This document shows positions 1 through 11,570 of a stretch of DNA of 64,000 bases, piece by piece. Within the stretch, counting starts at the first letter, position 1, and each line of letters starts with the position of its first letter. Origin of the DNA: Porpolomopsis calyptriformis (Eukaryota; Basidiomycota; Agaricomycetes; Agaricales; Hygrophoraceae); the NCBI GenBank assembly GCA_951640195.1, contig OX621164.1, positions 1,903,098 through 1,967,097 on the forward strand, read 5' to 3'. A program made the position numbers and the translations under genes. The notes under the pieces were generated by a model. It saw nothing but the letters and a program-made list of their open reading frames with translations, was not told the DNA's origin and did not search any database.

Positions 1-1383
1 GCACACCAAAAGCAGCAACAATGACACCAGACCCGACCAAGCCCCAGACGGTGACTGCTCCAATTCCACCGCCAATTGAAACATCCACGAAAAAGACAAG
101 GACGATAGTGAGCAGATTCCCAACGGAAGTAATGATCGGACCCCATACTCCTAAGAGAATCTGGAAAGCCTCAACAAGGGTCAATAATAATGGGCGAATG
201 TACTTACCATAAAACCGGCGTTGAATACAACACCGCCTAGGGTAATACCCACAATTGCAAGGACTGTTGTAATGTTGGATGGTAACGCGAAGGGTTCTAT
301 GTCGAAATAGTGGAGAAAAGGAAGAGGAATCCATAATGTGACCAATGTGCAGAAGCCAATGGCGGATGTCAACAAATTGGGATGGAGGCCAAATGGCGGG
401 GGATAAACCATATCCTGGAGGCCTCCGTCGGGTACTTCGTGCGGAGCACCTGCTTGTTGTTCTTCGGACGCAGGAATCTGAGCATAAAGTCCTTCAGATG
501 CCAGTTCTGGATCCGAGGGCAGAGCGACATATTTTTTGTACATGACTTGATAGAGAGCGTAGTTAATAGATGCAAGCAGTGTCAGGATGTCTCCGATTAG
601 CGGCGCCTTCGGTTTCGTCAGCGTTGGAGGCCTATAAACGGACGACGCTTCGAGAAGGGACTTGTCCGAAGGTGTTGACGTGCTTCCGCCGTATACGACG
701 CCAATAACGCCCAACGTAGCGATTAGAACCGCTACCAGTCTGAGAGGTTCCCATTTGAGTCTAAAAACCTTCACGGTGATTAAATATGCAAAAAAAGCGT
801 TTGTGTTCCATATGGCTGTCACGTCACTAATTCTACACAATATTTGTCAGGAAGGATCGAATGAGGGATAAACTCGGTTACTTACGACGCTAGTGTTACA
901 GATACAAACCATAGCAATGCAGGAAGAGAAATTCCGGCTGTCAAGGCTACAACGAGACCTAAGAACTTTCGTCGTGGAAATGAGGATAGATGGGATTCAG
1001 TTGGTGACAAGTGCTGAGTGATGGCATACGAAAGACCGGCCAAGAGTGAACGAGCGGATGATTTCTTTGTCCAAACCAAAATAAGCAGGTGTATTGGGAA
1101 AATGATCGCGAAGGAGGAGTGAACGATATAGCTAGGTAAAAAATGTAAGCCAAAATGATCTTGGCCCAGGCAACGCAACTTACAATAGAAAAAATGGTTG
1201 TCGAAAGTGGAGGACGGTTTGCACGTACTACGAATGAGGGTTGGATAAAAATACAACTTGATAGCAAGATAGCCTAACCTGAGTTAGCTCACTCTCGGTC
1301 ACGAAAGCCAGAAGAGCTACGACGAAGAGTATGGCTGCCCATCTGCCGCCGAGCGCTGGAGTCATGTCATATCTAGCGTTCAT
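1..1383 (-). CDS. DMT/EamA-type membrane transporter (SLC35F/THI74-like), 3' end beyond window
   Basis: Multi-exon gene on the minus strand, running off the left edge so its C-terminus is missing. Several hydrophobic segments are visible, including a motif SDVTAIWNTNAFFAY typical of the EamA/DMT family of nucleotide-sugar and solute transporters (SLC35F / yeast THI74-YML018C group). A hydrophilic loop rich in D, E and P (about 430-560) sits between membrane segments. The last visible exon (about 1-175) encodes two more membrane segments. The start could be the ATG at 1383 or the one at 1365, which begins MTPALGG; either is followed by a first membrane segment, then a GT donor near 1282. Substrate cannot be told. 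It diverges from the phosphoacetylglucosamine mutase gene. Confidence 0.8.
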
Positions 1384-1608
1384 CCGAGTGCGATGGCGTA
1401 AAATATTTGATGAAAAAATGAAGTTGAAATCCACGTCTCGAGGATGATCTGGGCATGCAGCGCTTGCAGTTGGTTGTTAGCTAAGTATCGGGCTGTGGCA
1501 AGGCCACATGTTTGTCAATTTCGAATATGGACGGACACGTGACTCAAACCCATTGCCTCCTCGTGACACGTGACGTAAAGCGTCACGCTCATATTTACAG
1601 TCACACTT

Positions 1609-3523
1609 ATGCTCTTTGACGATATCCAACGACTTAGCGAACTGCATCCGAAACCTGCCCAGATCCGCTTCCAGTATGGAACAGCTGGATTCAGAACGAT
1701 GTACGTCCTTGCTATAGGATAGAGACAATCTCAAACTCGGTGATCCATCAGTGGAAGTCTCCTCGATTCTGTCTTATTCAGGGTGGGCATCGTCGCTGGT
1801 CTTCGGAGCAAAAAATTGGATGGAAAGACCATCGGTGTCATGGTGACGGCATCGCATAATCCTGAAGTGGTGCGTCACTCAGTCTCGCCATTGACAGATC
1901 CTTAACTTATTCTCTATTTTAACATAAGGACAACGGTGTGAAGCTTGTTGACCCACGGGGAGAGATGTTGGAAACCTCCTGGGAGGCACATACCACTACG
2001 CTTGCGAACGCATCCACATCCCAAGATTTTCTCAAGGCCATCCAGGACCTCGTGCAAGCGACGAAAATTGATCTGTCAAAACCTGCAAGAGTTGTTTACG
2101 CGCGAGACACCCGCCCATCGGGTGTCGGATTAGTTTCCGCTCTAGAAGATGGTTTGAGTGCCATTGGCGCGGAAGGGCGCAATGCTGGTGTCACGACCAC
2201 ACCTATCCTTCATTATCTTGTCAGGTCAATCAATACGAAGGGGACTAAAGAAGCTTATGGAGATGACTCGGAGGAAGGGTACTTCACAAAACTTAGTGCA
2301 GCATACAAAAGACTGGTGGTAAGAACTGCCAATGATAACCATCCCAACCTCTCAAAGATTTCCAATAATATAGGCCGGAAGAGCAACACCTCCGCCTCTG
2401 GTCGTCGATTGTGCAAATGGAGTTGGCGCTTTTGCTGCCGCCACACTCTCCGAATACCTTGGGAATACTCTTCCCATTATCCTTGAGAATACCGCCACAA
2501 CCACCACTGGTGCATTAAACAATGGTTGTGGAGCGGACTATATCAAAACGTCCCAAAGGCTCCCTCCTTCGCTGGTATCTCATATGAAGGCTGGCCAGCG
2601 GGGGTGTAGTCTTGATGGCGATGCCGACCGTTTGATCTACTTTTATCTGGATGAACGAAGCCAGTTTCATCTGCTGGACGGAGATAAAATTGCGGCTCTT
2701 GTAGCAACCTTTATCGTCGAGCTTGTCAAGAACGCTGGCCTTGAGAACCAGATCAAGGTTGGTGTCATTCAAACCGCTTACGCCAATGGTGCTTCCACGA
2801 AATACCTGGCAGATGTAGGTTGATAGGACATTGGCATGATCAATATCTCATTCTTGGAGTTAGCGTCTCCCAGTGAGATGCGTATCCACAGGTGTGAAGC
2901 ATCTTCACCATGCCGCCGAACACTACAACATTGGCGTTTACTTTGAAGCGAATGGCCACGGCACCGTTCTCTTTTCACAAGCTACTCAGGATTACCTTGC
3001 TGCTTATCAGCCATCCATCCCTGCTCAATCGACCGCCCTTGGCCATCTCACAAATCTGATACAGCTCATCAACCAGACCGTCGGAGATGCCCTGTCTGAC
3101 ATGCTGCTCGTCGAACTCGTTCTGTCGCACAAGTCGTACAGCGGCCTTGAGTGGGATTCTCTCTACGCTGACTTGCCTAATCGACTCGTGAAGGTTGTAG
3201 TTAGAGACAGGAATGCTTTCAGGACAAAGGACGCTGAACGCCGCTTGGTTAGCCCACCTGGACTCCAGCCCAAAATCGAAGACCTCTCTCGCAGATATGA
3301 AGGCGGGAGGTCCTTTGTGAGACCCAGTGGCACCGAGGATGTAGTCAGAGTTTACGCTGAAGCTGTTATTAAACCACAAGCTGATGGTTCGTAGACGCTT
3401 CTCATAGCATAATTTACAGACTGATTGTTTTTTTTAATCACAGAACTTGCCTTTCGAGTTGCGGGAATGGTGTATGATGATGCTGGGGGGGACCCTAAAC
3501 TACGTCCCAAGGAGTTTATATGA
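1609..3523 (+). CDS. PCM1: phosphoacetylglucosamine mutase (PCM1/AGM1)
   Basis: Converts N-acetylglucosamine-6-phosphate to the 1-phosphate on the route to UDP-GlcNAc, needed for chitin and N-glycans; cytosolic. Family marks read in order: [10 protein letters not shown] near the N-terminus; the phosphoserine loop TASHNPE at about 1850; the metal-binding loop DGDADR at about 2620; and the sugar-phosphate loop [15 protein letters not shown] at about 3330. The start ATG at 1609 gives an N-terminus ([18 protein letters not shown]) that leads straight into the conserved block. At least five introns. The first stop near 3394 is inside an intron: splicing from about 3387 to the AG at 3443 restores the family's usual C-terminus ([16 protein letters not shown]) and moves the end to 3523. 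Confidence 0.93.
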
Positions 3524-3669
3524 CGGAAAGATAAAAATTCAGCAGAAATTGGTTTTACATGTACTTTCACCCCATTGGAAAATGGAAATATGGCTTGTCT
3601 TGATTCATCTTTACTTGTGGTGCAGAGACAACCTCTTGCCACTAATCGCCGGTGAATGCCGCGCTTGCC

Positions 3670-6042
3670 ATGTCTGACCCGAGGTTTACCAGACTCACCA
3701 CTGACCCTCGATTCCGTCGTCCGCGCCGCCAGCGCTCAAAAATCGCTGTCGACGATCGGTTTAAAGAAATTTTCGATCAGGGAAAGGGACAGCGCGAGCG
3801 ACCAAAAACGGGTTCGTTGTTTTCCCGGTTCATATTTTACTGCTCATCCAAAAACAAGCTCGAAGTATAGACAAGTATGGACGCGTTTTGCCAGATAACA
3901 ATGATCGAGACAATCTGCGCCGATTTTATTCAACCGGGACCCATGATGGGAAAGCTTTGCTCAACGAATTCCCTGCTGTGCCTGATTTCGCGCGAGGAGA
4001 GATTCTCCTTGAGTCATCAGACGAGGATGACGGTGAGAGGGACGATGCCACTGGACAAAAGGGAGTAACTCCCCACGAACCGGGACCCTCGAAGTTACTC
4101 CCTGCACACGCTGAGATCGACTTGGACGAAAACGATTTCGCAGACTTGGATGCACAAGCGGCTGCCTACAGCAGAAATTTGCCAGCTGAGGACGATCAGC
4201 AGGAGGGTACGAAAACTCGTCGTCTTGCGGTGGTAAACCTTGATTGGGACCACGTAAGAGCGAGTCATTTGTTCAAGATTTTTTCGTCTCTCGTATCACC
4301 CACGGCGCCTATGGTCCCCTCCACTCCCCCCACTAATTCCAAAGGCGATCCGCTCTCACGAGGTGGTTCAATTAACGTCGTGCGGGGGAAAATACTCAGT
4401 GTTAGTGTTTACCCTAGCCAGCTGGGAAAAGAGTGGTTGAGTCGAGAAGAGAAAGAGGGCCCTCCGATTGAGCTTTTCGGGAAGAAAAGTCAAGTTAATG
4501 AGGAAGAGGTAAACGAACAAAATATCTACGAGGAAGGGGACGAAAATGAATGCGACGAGGATGCGTTGAGAAATTATCAGCTCATGCGTTTGCGGTCAGA
4601 GTCGCCCTAATCCGCTACGTCCTAACTGATGGGTCGGATTCTCAGATACTATTACGCGATCGTAACTTGCGATACAGCGAAAGCTGCTTCGCACATCTAC
4701 TCGGAGATGCAAGGGACCGAACTTGAGCGCTCCGCTAATGTGTTCGAATTAAGCTTTGTCCCCGATGATATGACGTTCGACGACATCCCTCGGTATGTGG
4801 ACGTCTTCATAGATATCATTTTTCCAATCTGACGATCACAGAGACGAAGCAACAGAAGATCAACCTTTCACCTACAAGGCCACTGATTTTGTGACAGCCG
4901 TCAGAAGCTTTCATCTTTCATTCGGAAGCTTTGCATTTATTACAATTTATCCAACAGGCCTTACGTCACTCTAAAGTGAAACTCACCTGGGACGAGGATG
5001 ATCCTGAGCGAAATCAGATTACTCGGCGTACCCTCACCCGTCGGGAAATCGAGGAAGCCGACTTCAAGGCCTATCTCGCTTCCTCAACATCTGGATCTGA
5101 TTCGGAAGCGGATCAGTTTAGTGGGAACGCTGAACCGCGAAGCAACGACGAGAAATCTGTTTCACGAAGCAAACTACGTGCACTCCTTCTTGGTAGTGGA
5201 GACGAGGAACTGCCTGAGGGGTGGGGTAAGGATGGAGGCGATGATAAGAGTGACGTGGATATGGAGATTACGTTCATGCCTGCGTTGGATACAGCGAAAG
5301 GGGATAGAGACGAGACTACACTGGAGAAGTATCAGAAGAAAGTGAAGGAAAAAAGGAAGAGAAGGAAGGATAGAGCCAGCGAGAAAAGTGGGAAGACAAC
5401 TGAAGCGAGGGAGGAGGTCAAAGACGACTTCTTTGACACCGAAGGAGAAGAAACAGGGACGGAGAATCTACATGTTCGGCCTGGAGAGAAAACAGCGGAG
5501 GGTGGAAGGGACTCGAATGCCACCACTCGTATCCCCACTACTGCCGAAGAATTGGAGCTACTGATTGCTTCGGACCAGCCCGATGCGGAGCCCGCGCACT
5601 TTAGTCTAAAGTCTATCTTAAAAGACGAGAGGGGGGCAAAGCTCAAGGGAAGAAAGAGGAGGAAGATGGGGAAAGGCTTGGAGGTAGACGAGACTCGGGA
5701 TGACTTTGTAATCAATCTCAAAGACGATCGCTTCAAGTCTCTTCATGAAGACCACCAGTTCGCCATTGATCCAAGTAACCCTCAGTAGGTTTATTCTCGT
5801 TTATTCTCTTACTTATACCTCATATACATTATTTATTCAGCTTCAAGAAGACGAAGAACATGGTTGCACTTTTGCAGGAACGGGCCAGGATGGCGAGACA
5901 TCACCAGGAATTTTCGGAAACAGCATCCCCGAAGAAGGGTGATGTTGAAGGAGCGAGGAACTTGCTTACCCTGGTCCAGAGTGTAAAACAAAAGAGTGCG
6001 GCTGCCCAGCAACCGGGTACCGGTAAAAGACGGAGGGTGTGA
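3670..6042 (+). CDS. ESF1: ESF1, pre-rRNA processing factor of the small subunit
   Basis: Nucleolar protein needed for 18S rRNA maturation. The N-terminus MSDPRFTRLTTDPRF matches the family, followed by an acidic stretch, then an RRM-like region beginning TRRLAVVNLDWDHVRA and continuing over an intron (donor in the codon near 4591, acceptor near 4645) into RYYYAIVTCD. The middle is long, charged and low in complexity (KKVKEKRKRRKDR, acidic patches). Near the C-terminus is the NUC153 motif (DDRFKSLHEDHQFAIDPSNPQ, 5726-5788) and, after one more intron, the typical tail of the family. A short ATG 18 bases upstream (3652) is in frame; 3670 is preferred because MSDPRF is the conserved start. Confidence 0.93.
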
Positions 6043-6286
6043 GATTTATTTGTTGGTCGAAAATACAGCAGTACACATTGTCTATTTCGTTGTTGAAGTA
6101 AAATTTGTCAAGATTACGGAGATCGCAAACGTGAAAGTGGGTATTATTTGGGCACTCGGTCCCGGGCAACGTTATTTGAATGTTGTACAAGATGAAGCAA
6201 CGAGGATTCGAAGACACACAGGTCGGGAGCGACGACGTTTCCGAGACACGAACGGTTGTAGTATTTAGGGGGGCCAGGACGCTACC

Positions 6287-7191
6287 TTAGGAAATTTTTG
6301 CCTTTGAAAAATCGAGTTCGGGGTGGGCGGCCTGGAATTTCTTGAGAGCCTGGAAAGCAGCCACTGAGACTTTCAAAATGCGCGAAGTAGAGGGGCTCTC
6401 ACCTCCATTTTTTTCAACTCGTCCGAAGTTGGCTTGCCCATTTGCTAGAATAGGAGGGTGAGAAGCAAGCGTGACCTGATCTTTTCCAGGTATACTAACT
6501 TTCTGTTGGTTATCAAACTAAACCCGTGTCACGCATTAGCACGCATTAATTAACGACGCTGAGATTGGGGTATTCATACCATCATCTTTTCTACCATGCC
6601 CCTGTGGCGAGAAATCAATAAGGTCCGAGAGTGTAATAGCACCACCAACCTGGTTTCTCCATCAAGATCACTAAGCTTGCTGTTTCCGGGTTCGATCTTT
6701 CGTGTATCGATTTTAGGATGATGCGTCAGAACATTCTCCCACCACTGCATCTTGTTGATTTTTTCAAGATGAATGTGGACGGCCTCTTGGTCCTCTATAA
6801 TAGGTCAGAAAAAAGTAAAAAGAAATACGTGAACAGTCACCCACCGATAGTCCATGTGCTCTCTTCGACTTTAATCTCTTGACAGAGTTCACCATCCAGA
6901 ATCTTATCCTGCCCTTTCAAACCAACACTAAGCTGCTTTTTGTGGATAACAACGATAAGATCCTTTCCCCGCGTCCCTTTTGGAACGGGAACTACAAGAT
7001 CAAGTTCTCCTAATTCTTGCCTCCATTGGTAAGGCAAAGCTGGCAAGTCATATGCAAAGATGAGAAGAATGGCACACCGGATCAAGATTTCTCATACCAG
7101 CCTGTTCTTCAGCTTCTCGTGCTCTATCGGCTTTATCGCGCATTTCCCTCTCTTCCTTAGAGAGTTTGTCGTAATCATCGTCTGAAGCCAT
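6287..7191 (-). CDS. nudC: NudC, nuclear movement protein / dynein co-chaperone
   Basis: CS-domain (p23-like) protein acting with HSP90 and the LIS1/dynein pathway in nuclear migration. The N-terminus [18 protein letters not shown] is a charged helix. The CS domain is read at about 6840-7040 ([17 protein letters not shown], then [10 protein letters not shown] and ESTWTI). The C-terminal exons read TSDELKKME and then [17 protein letters not shown], the family's usual ending. About five introns; protein near 190 residues, the normal fungal length. The start ATG at 7191 lies 88 bases from the start of the divergent SUMO ligase gene, so the two share a promoter region. Confidence 0.92.
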
Positions 7192-7279
7192 CGGTTATTT
7201 GGGGACAGACAACGGTGGGCCAGGCGCGATTGTTTGTCAATGTTTCCGTCCCTCCTCATTCCCCGCGACTCAGGACTCA
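7192..7279. promoter_or_regulatory. divergent promoter of NudC and the PIAS-type SUMO ligase
   Basis: 88 bases between opposite start codons. No TATA box is obvious. Confidence 0.5.
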
Positions 7280-9814
7280 ATGGCAAGCGCAGATGTCTGG
7301 TCGGATTTTGAGGTATGCCACCCCCTACCTTAAAAACAACACAAAAATAAATCGAGATTTTTGAGCAGGCAATAAAGTATAACGTCAAACACAATAGGGT
7401 AGACAGGCTCAAGCAAATACTCACCGGATTGAATGAAGAGTGTGCAACTTCGTTTTTCAAATCTGGAAGAAAACAAGAGATCGTAGATCGGATAGTCGCT
7501 CAATTGGATAGCTGGAGACAGACGAACAACGCCGATAAATGGGTCAAAGCGAGGGCGGTCATATATCAAGTCAGAACCACTGGAATGTAAGTAAATGCGA
7601 AGACCAGCATTCCGTCCTTGTGTACCATATCCTTTACGTGGCACAGGATGAAGATCTCGTTTCCGGATCACGCTGACCGAGATATAGTTATAGTCCGAAC
7701 GCGATAACCGCTAACCCGGCGACCCTCCCTCCGTCTACAACTGCTCCCAACTCCTACTCGCCCATCAATGCTATCAAACCTGTTAATTATCATGCTCCGC
7801 CAGGCCCGAGCCCAGTTGGTCGTTATGGTCCATACTCCCCACCTCGTAAACCCCCAATATTACCAGCCGCTTCAACGTCTAACGCACCTAAGCCAGGTAG
7901 GCACCTGTGGCATCAAGTTTCTTAATCCTTCTTTACATCTCTTCCAGAAATACGTTTCAAGCCATCTCCATTCGTTCATATCGATAGGATGGTTTCGCAA
8001 GTCGTAGAGTGTCCAGGTTGGACTCGTTTACCCAGATTTCTGACATTTGACCTTATATTTTCTTCAGAGTCTACAAGTGCAACTGATCGCCGACAACAAG
8101 TGATGACTTTCACTCTCAACAATGACGACGTCACGAAGCTCAAGTATAACAGGTAATGTCAACGTCTGCCACCTTGTTTGTATTCCTAGATTACCCTCTA
8201 TATAGCTCGAAATACCAGCTCCGTCTGTTTTGCACATCATCAGTATTCTACTCTTCAAGTTTGTTCAGAAACCACACATCGCTATGCCCTATCGAGTTTC
8301 CTCCGACCTGCGAAGTTCGTGTTAACGGCGTCCAGCTAACCGCGAACTTGAAAGGACTGAAAAAAAAGCCTGGCACAGCGCCTCCGCCCGACTTGGGCAA
8401 GTCTGCGCGGATCGGCACAATTCCAAATCGGGTGGAGATGGTATACGTGAACAGCCAACAACCTATTCAACCTAAAGTACGTTCTGTCGTTTTATTAGTC
8501 TATATTCGATACTGAGAGAGCGTTTGGAAGAAATTTTATCTTGCTGTTATGCTTGTTGAGATAACGACTGTTGATCAACTTGTGGACAGGTTGAAAAAAG
8601 GTAAATACCGGAGCAGTGGTGACGTGCGAGTTCAAAGTGAGACCAAATGCAGAAATCTCGTCGTTTCCTTTTTTATTGATGCCCATCACCAGTGACGAAA
8701 TGTAAGTCTGAGGATGATGATATCATTGCTGGGCCGCAAAAGATGTCGTTGAAATGTCCAGTATGCTCTCCCCTCCCATTGCGCTTGAATTTCCTAATTC
8801 TGGCGAATCATAGTTAAGCTTCATGCGAGTCAAGACGCCATGTCGTTCGGTGCTTTGCGTGCACTCGCAGTGTTTTGACGCAACATCGTGGTTGTCAATG
8901 ATGGAACAGACCACTACATTCTTGTGTCCCGTTTGCGAAAAAGTGTTGAATTACGATGATCTGATCGTCGACGGGTGCGTGGCTTCATTTTGTTTGTATT
9001 CCATTTCTGATGGTAAAGGTGCTTTAGATATTTTGATGAGATACTAAACCAGACTCCCGAGAGCGTTGAAGATGTGACAGTCGAGGCCGATGGCGAGTGG
9101 CACACTGCTGATGGCCAGTATGGATCTGTAGATTGGAAAACTTCTCACCCACCATCGGCGACTGTCGAAAGGTCAACACCTCGTAAAGCCTCCGTTGCTA
9201 AAACCCCGCCGGTCGCCCCGAAACATGTTGTGGCTCAGGATGAGAACGACCCGGAGATTGTGGTGCTTGATTCAGACGACGAAGACGAAGGTTGGGTGAA
9301 AAGAGAACTGTCACCGTCCTTCGGACGGAGTTCCTCGTTGTCTGGACATCGGTCTAATGACAGTGCCCTGGGACTGCAGCCACAAAATGTGATTGATTTG
9401 ACGCTGGAGTCTGACGACGACGAACCACCCGTACCGAGGCCAGTGGAGAAGAGGAAAGCCACCGATGCTGGAATGTCCCCCACAGAACAAATTTGGAAGA
9501 AGGGACGTCAGACTCACGAGCCATCCCTGGCACTGCCTTTGACGAATGGGCATGTCACAGACGCTGGCCCGAGCAACTTCGACGGTAATGCGTATCTTCA
9601 GTATCCGAATCATCCCCACGATACTCATATCACGACTCACGCGCCCCCTATCGAGACCTCCCCCGGACAATACCTTAATTCATATTCTGGGCTCGGCCAC
9701 CCTGCTATGTATCACTATCCTGCACCAGGGACTCCAATGACGAGCAACCCGACTCTATCTCTCAGTCGTAGTCCTTACATGTCCCGGGTCAACACTCGAT
9801 GGCCAGGCACATAA
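7280..9814 (+). CDS. SUMO E3 ligase of the PIAS/SIZ family
   Basis: Transfers SUMO from UBC9 to nuclear targets. Domains in order: an N-terminal SAP-like DNA-binding motif (LKQILTGLNEECATSFFKSG, about 7405-7460); a linker with many prolines; a PINIT domain (8060-8680; EVRVNGVQLTANLKG is clear); the SP-RING zinc finger (8740-9020) with C..H..C..CPVC ligands (CVHSQCFDATSW, then FLCPVCEKVL); and a disordered tail. The tail holds two acidic SUMO-interaction motifs, EIVVLDSDDED (about 9257) and NVIDLTLESDDDE (about 9390). The first exon is only MASADVWSDFE. Probably the orthologue of fission yeast Pli1 or budding yeast Siz1/2; which one cannot be decided. Confidence 0.92.
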
Positions 9815-9990
9815 TAATAAACTTTTACGAGTCTGACTAGTTTAATATCTCTTCCCTGTATCATGCAGCAATAAAACGTATTTCATGTGAAGCGGAGATA
9901 CAAGTTCCGGCTCAGCCCGAAATCCTCAAAAAAAATTTTCCGTCCCGTCTAATAACCCGCTCACTTTCTCCCTACCTTATTTTATCAAAA

Positions 9991-11351
9991 ATGGCCGAGA
10001 AACAGAGAGTAAAAGGCCCTAAAGACTTTGCCGGTTCGTTCATTACACTTTATATCGAGTCGTCCGCGTTGCCTTGACCGTTGTCGTTGGCAGTTGATTT
10101 CCTTATGGGTGGTGTCTCCGCTGTACGTGGCCAACTTGGCCGTCGTAGATTTTCTTTCTCGATACTGAGCATATACTAGGCCGTTGCAAAAACCAGCGCG
10201 GCCCCCATTGAGCGAATCAAACTTCTTGTTCAGAATCAGGATGAAATGGTGATTGGTGTATCGAACCCTTATTGAAGCAGATCTCACATGTACGTAGATC
10301 AAACAAGGCCGGCTAGCTTCTCCGTACAAGGGAATCACTGATGCCTTTGCCCGCACATACCGAGAGGAGGGTCCTCTCTCGTTGTGGAGAGGCAACACCG
10401 CAAACGTCATCCGATACTTCCCCACGCAAGCATTGAACTTTGCCTTCAGTTCGTCTTTTCTTTGCCGCATACTTTGTGCTTATATCCATCATAGAGGACT
10501 ACTTCAAGTCATTGTTCGGCTTTAAAAAGTCTGATGGCTATTGGAAATGGTTTGGTGGCAATGTCGCCTCTGGTGGCGCCGCTGGCGCTTCATCATTACT
10601 TTTCGTCTACTCTCTGGACTATGCTCGAACTCGTTTGGCTAATGATGCCAAGTCCGCCAAGGGTGGAGGAGCACGGCAGTTCAATGGGCTCGTTGATGTC
10701 TACCGAAAGACTCTTGCCTCTGATGGTCTCATTGGTCTGTACCGTGGTTTTGTTCCGTCGGTCGTTGGTATCATCGTCTATCGTGGTCTGTACTTTGGTG
10801 TATACGACTCTCTTAGTACGTGCATTCCGTGTCCTCTTGATCTTCTTATTGATGGTGTTTATAGAGCCTGTTGTTCTGGTGGGCGCCCTTCAGGGCTCTT
10901 TCTTGGCTTCTTTCGGTCTCGGCTGGGGTGTTACAATTGGTGCTGGTCTTGCCTCATATCCTTTAGACACCATTCGGTATGTGGTCAAGATTTAGTCTAC
11001 TCAAGATACACTGACGGTTCGCCAGTCGTCGCATGATGATGACTTCAGGCTCGGGAGTCAACTACAAGTCTATGTTCGACGCTGGGTCTCAGGTTTGTGT
11101 GGTTGAACTTGTTGAGACTTGTGTTCTATAATACACATTTCCATCCAGATAATCAGAAAAGAAGGCACAAAATCGCTTTTCAAAGGCGCCGGTGCCAATA
11201 TTCTTCGCAGTGTCGCAGGGGCTGGTGTACTATCCCTTTACGACAAGCTTCAAGAGGTACTATTCGGAAAAGTTTACTCTGGTGGTACGTAGAATATTTG
11301 TTATCGGTCAGAAGCAGTGTTGACAACTTTGCTCATTTAGGATCTGGATAA
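9991..11351 (+). CDS. AAC: mitochondrial ADP/ATP carrier
   Basis: Inner-membrane antiporter swapping cytosolic ADP for matrix ATP. The three carrier repeats are all visible: [16 protein letters not shown] in repeat 1, [12 protein letters not shown] in repeat 2, and [15 protein letters not shown] in repeat 3. RRRMMM is the signature that separates ADP/ATP carriers from other mitochondrial carriers; it is formed across an intron (donor about 10978, acceptor about 11023). N-terminus [13 protein letters not shown] has no presequence, as usual. About six introns; the last splits the terminal GGSG codons, placing the stop at 11349-11351. Confidence 0.96.
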
Positions 11352-11570
11352 AAGTGACAGAGTATACCACGGGCGACAAGTTTTCTATGCCGTCTTCCCT
11401 TGCACGGGCCATGAACCTTTATAGATTTTCATTTTTTATTGTCGTCTCCTGTGAGGTATTGGAAGACCATACCTTATTAAAATCGTTTTACCGACTGGTA
11501 TCCTGGATGAATGAGTACCTCGGCTTATAAATAATTCTTAGACCATGCGCTCTCTTCATTGACAGATGCA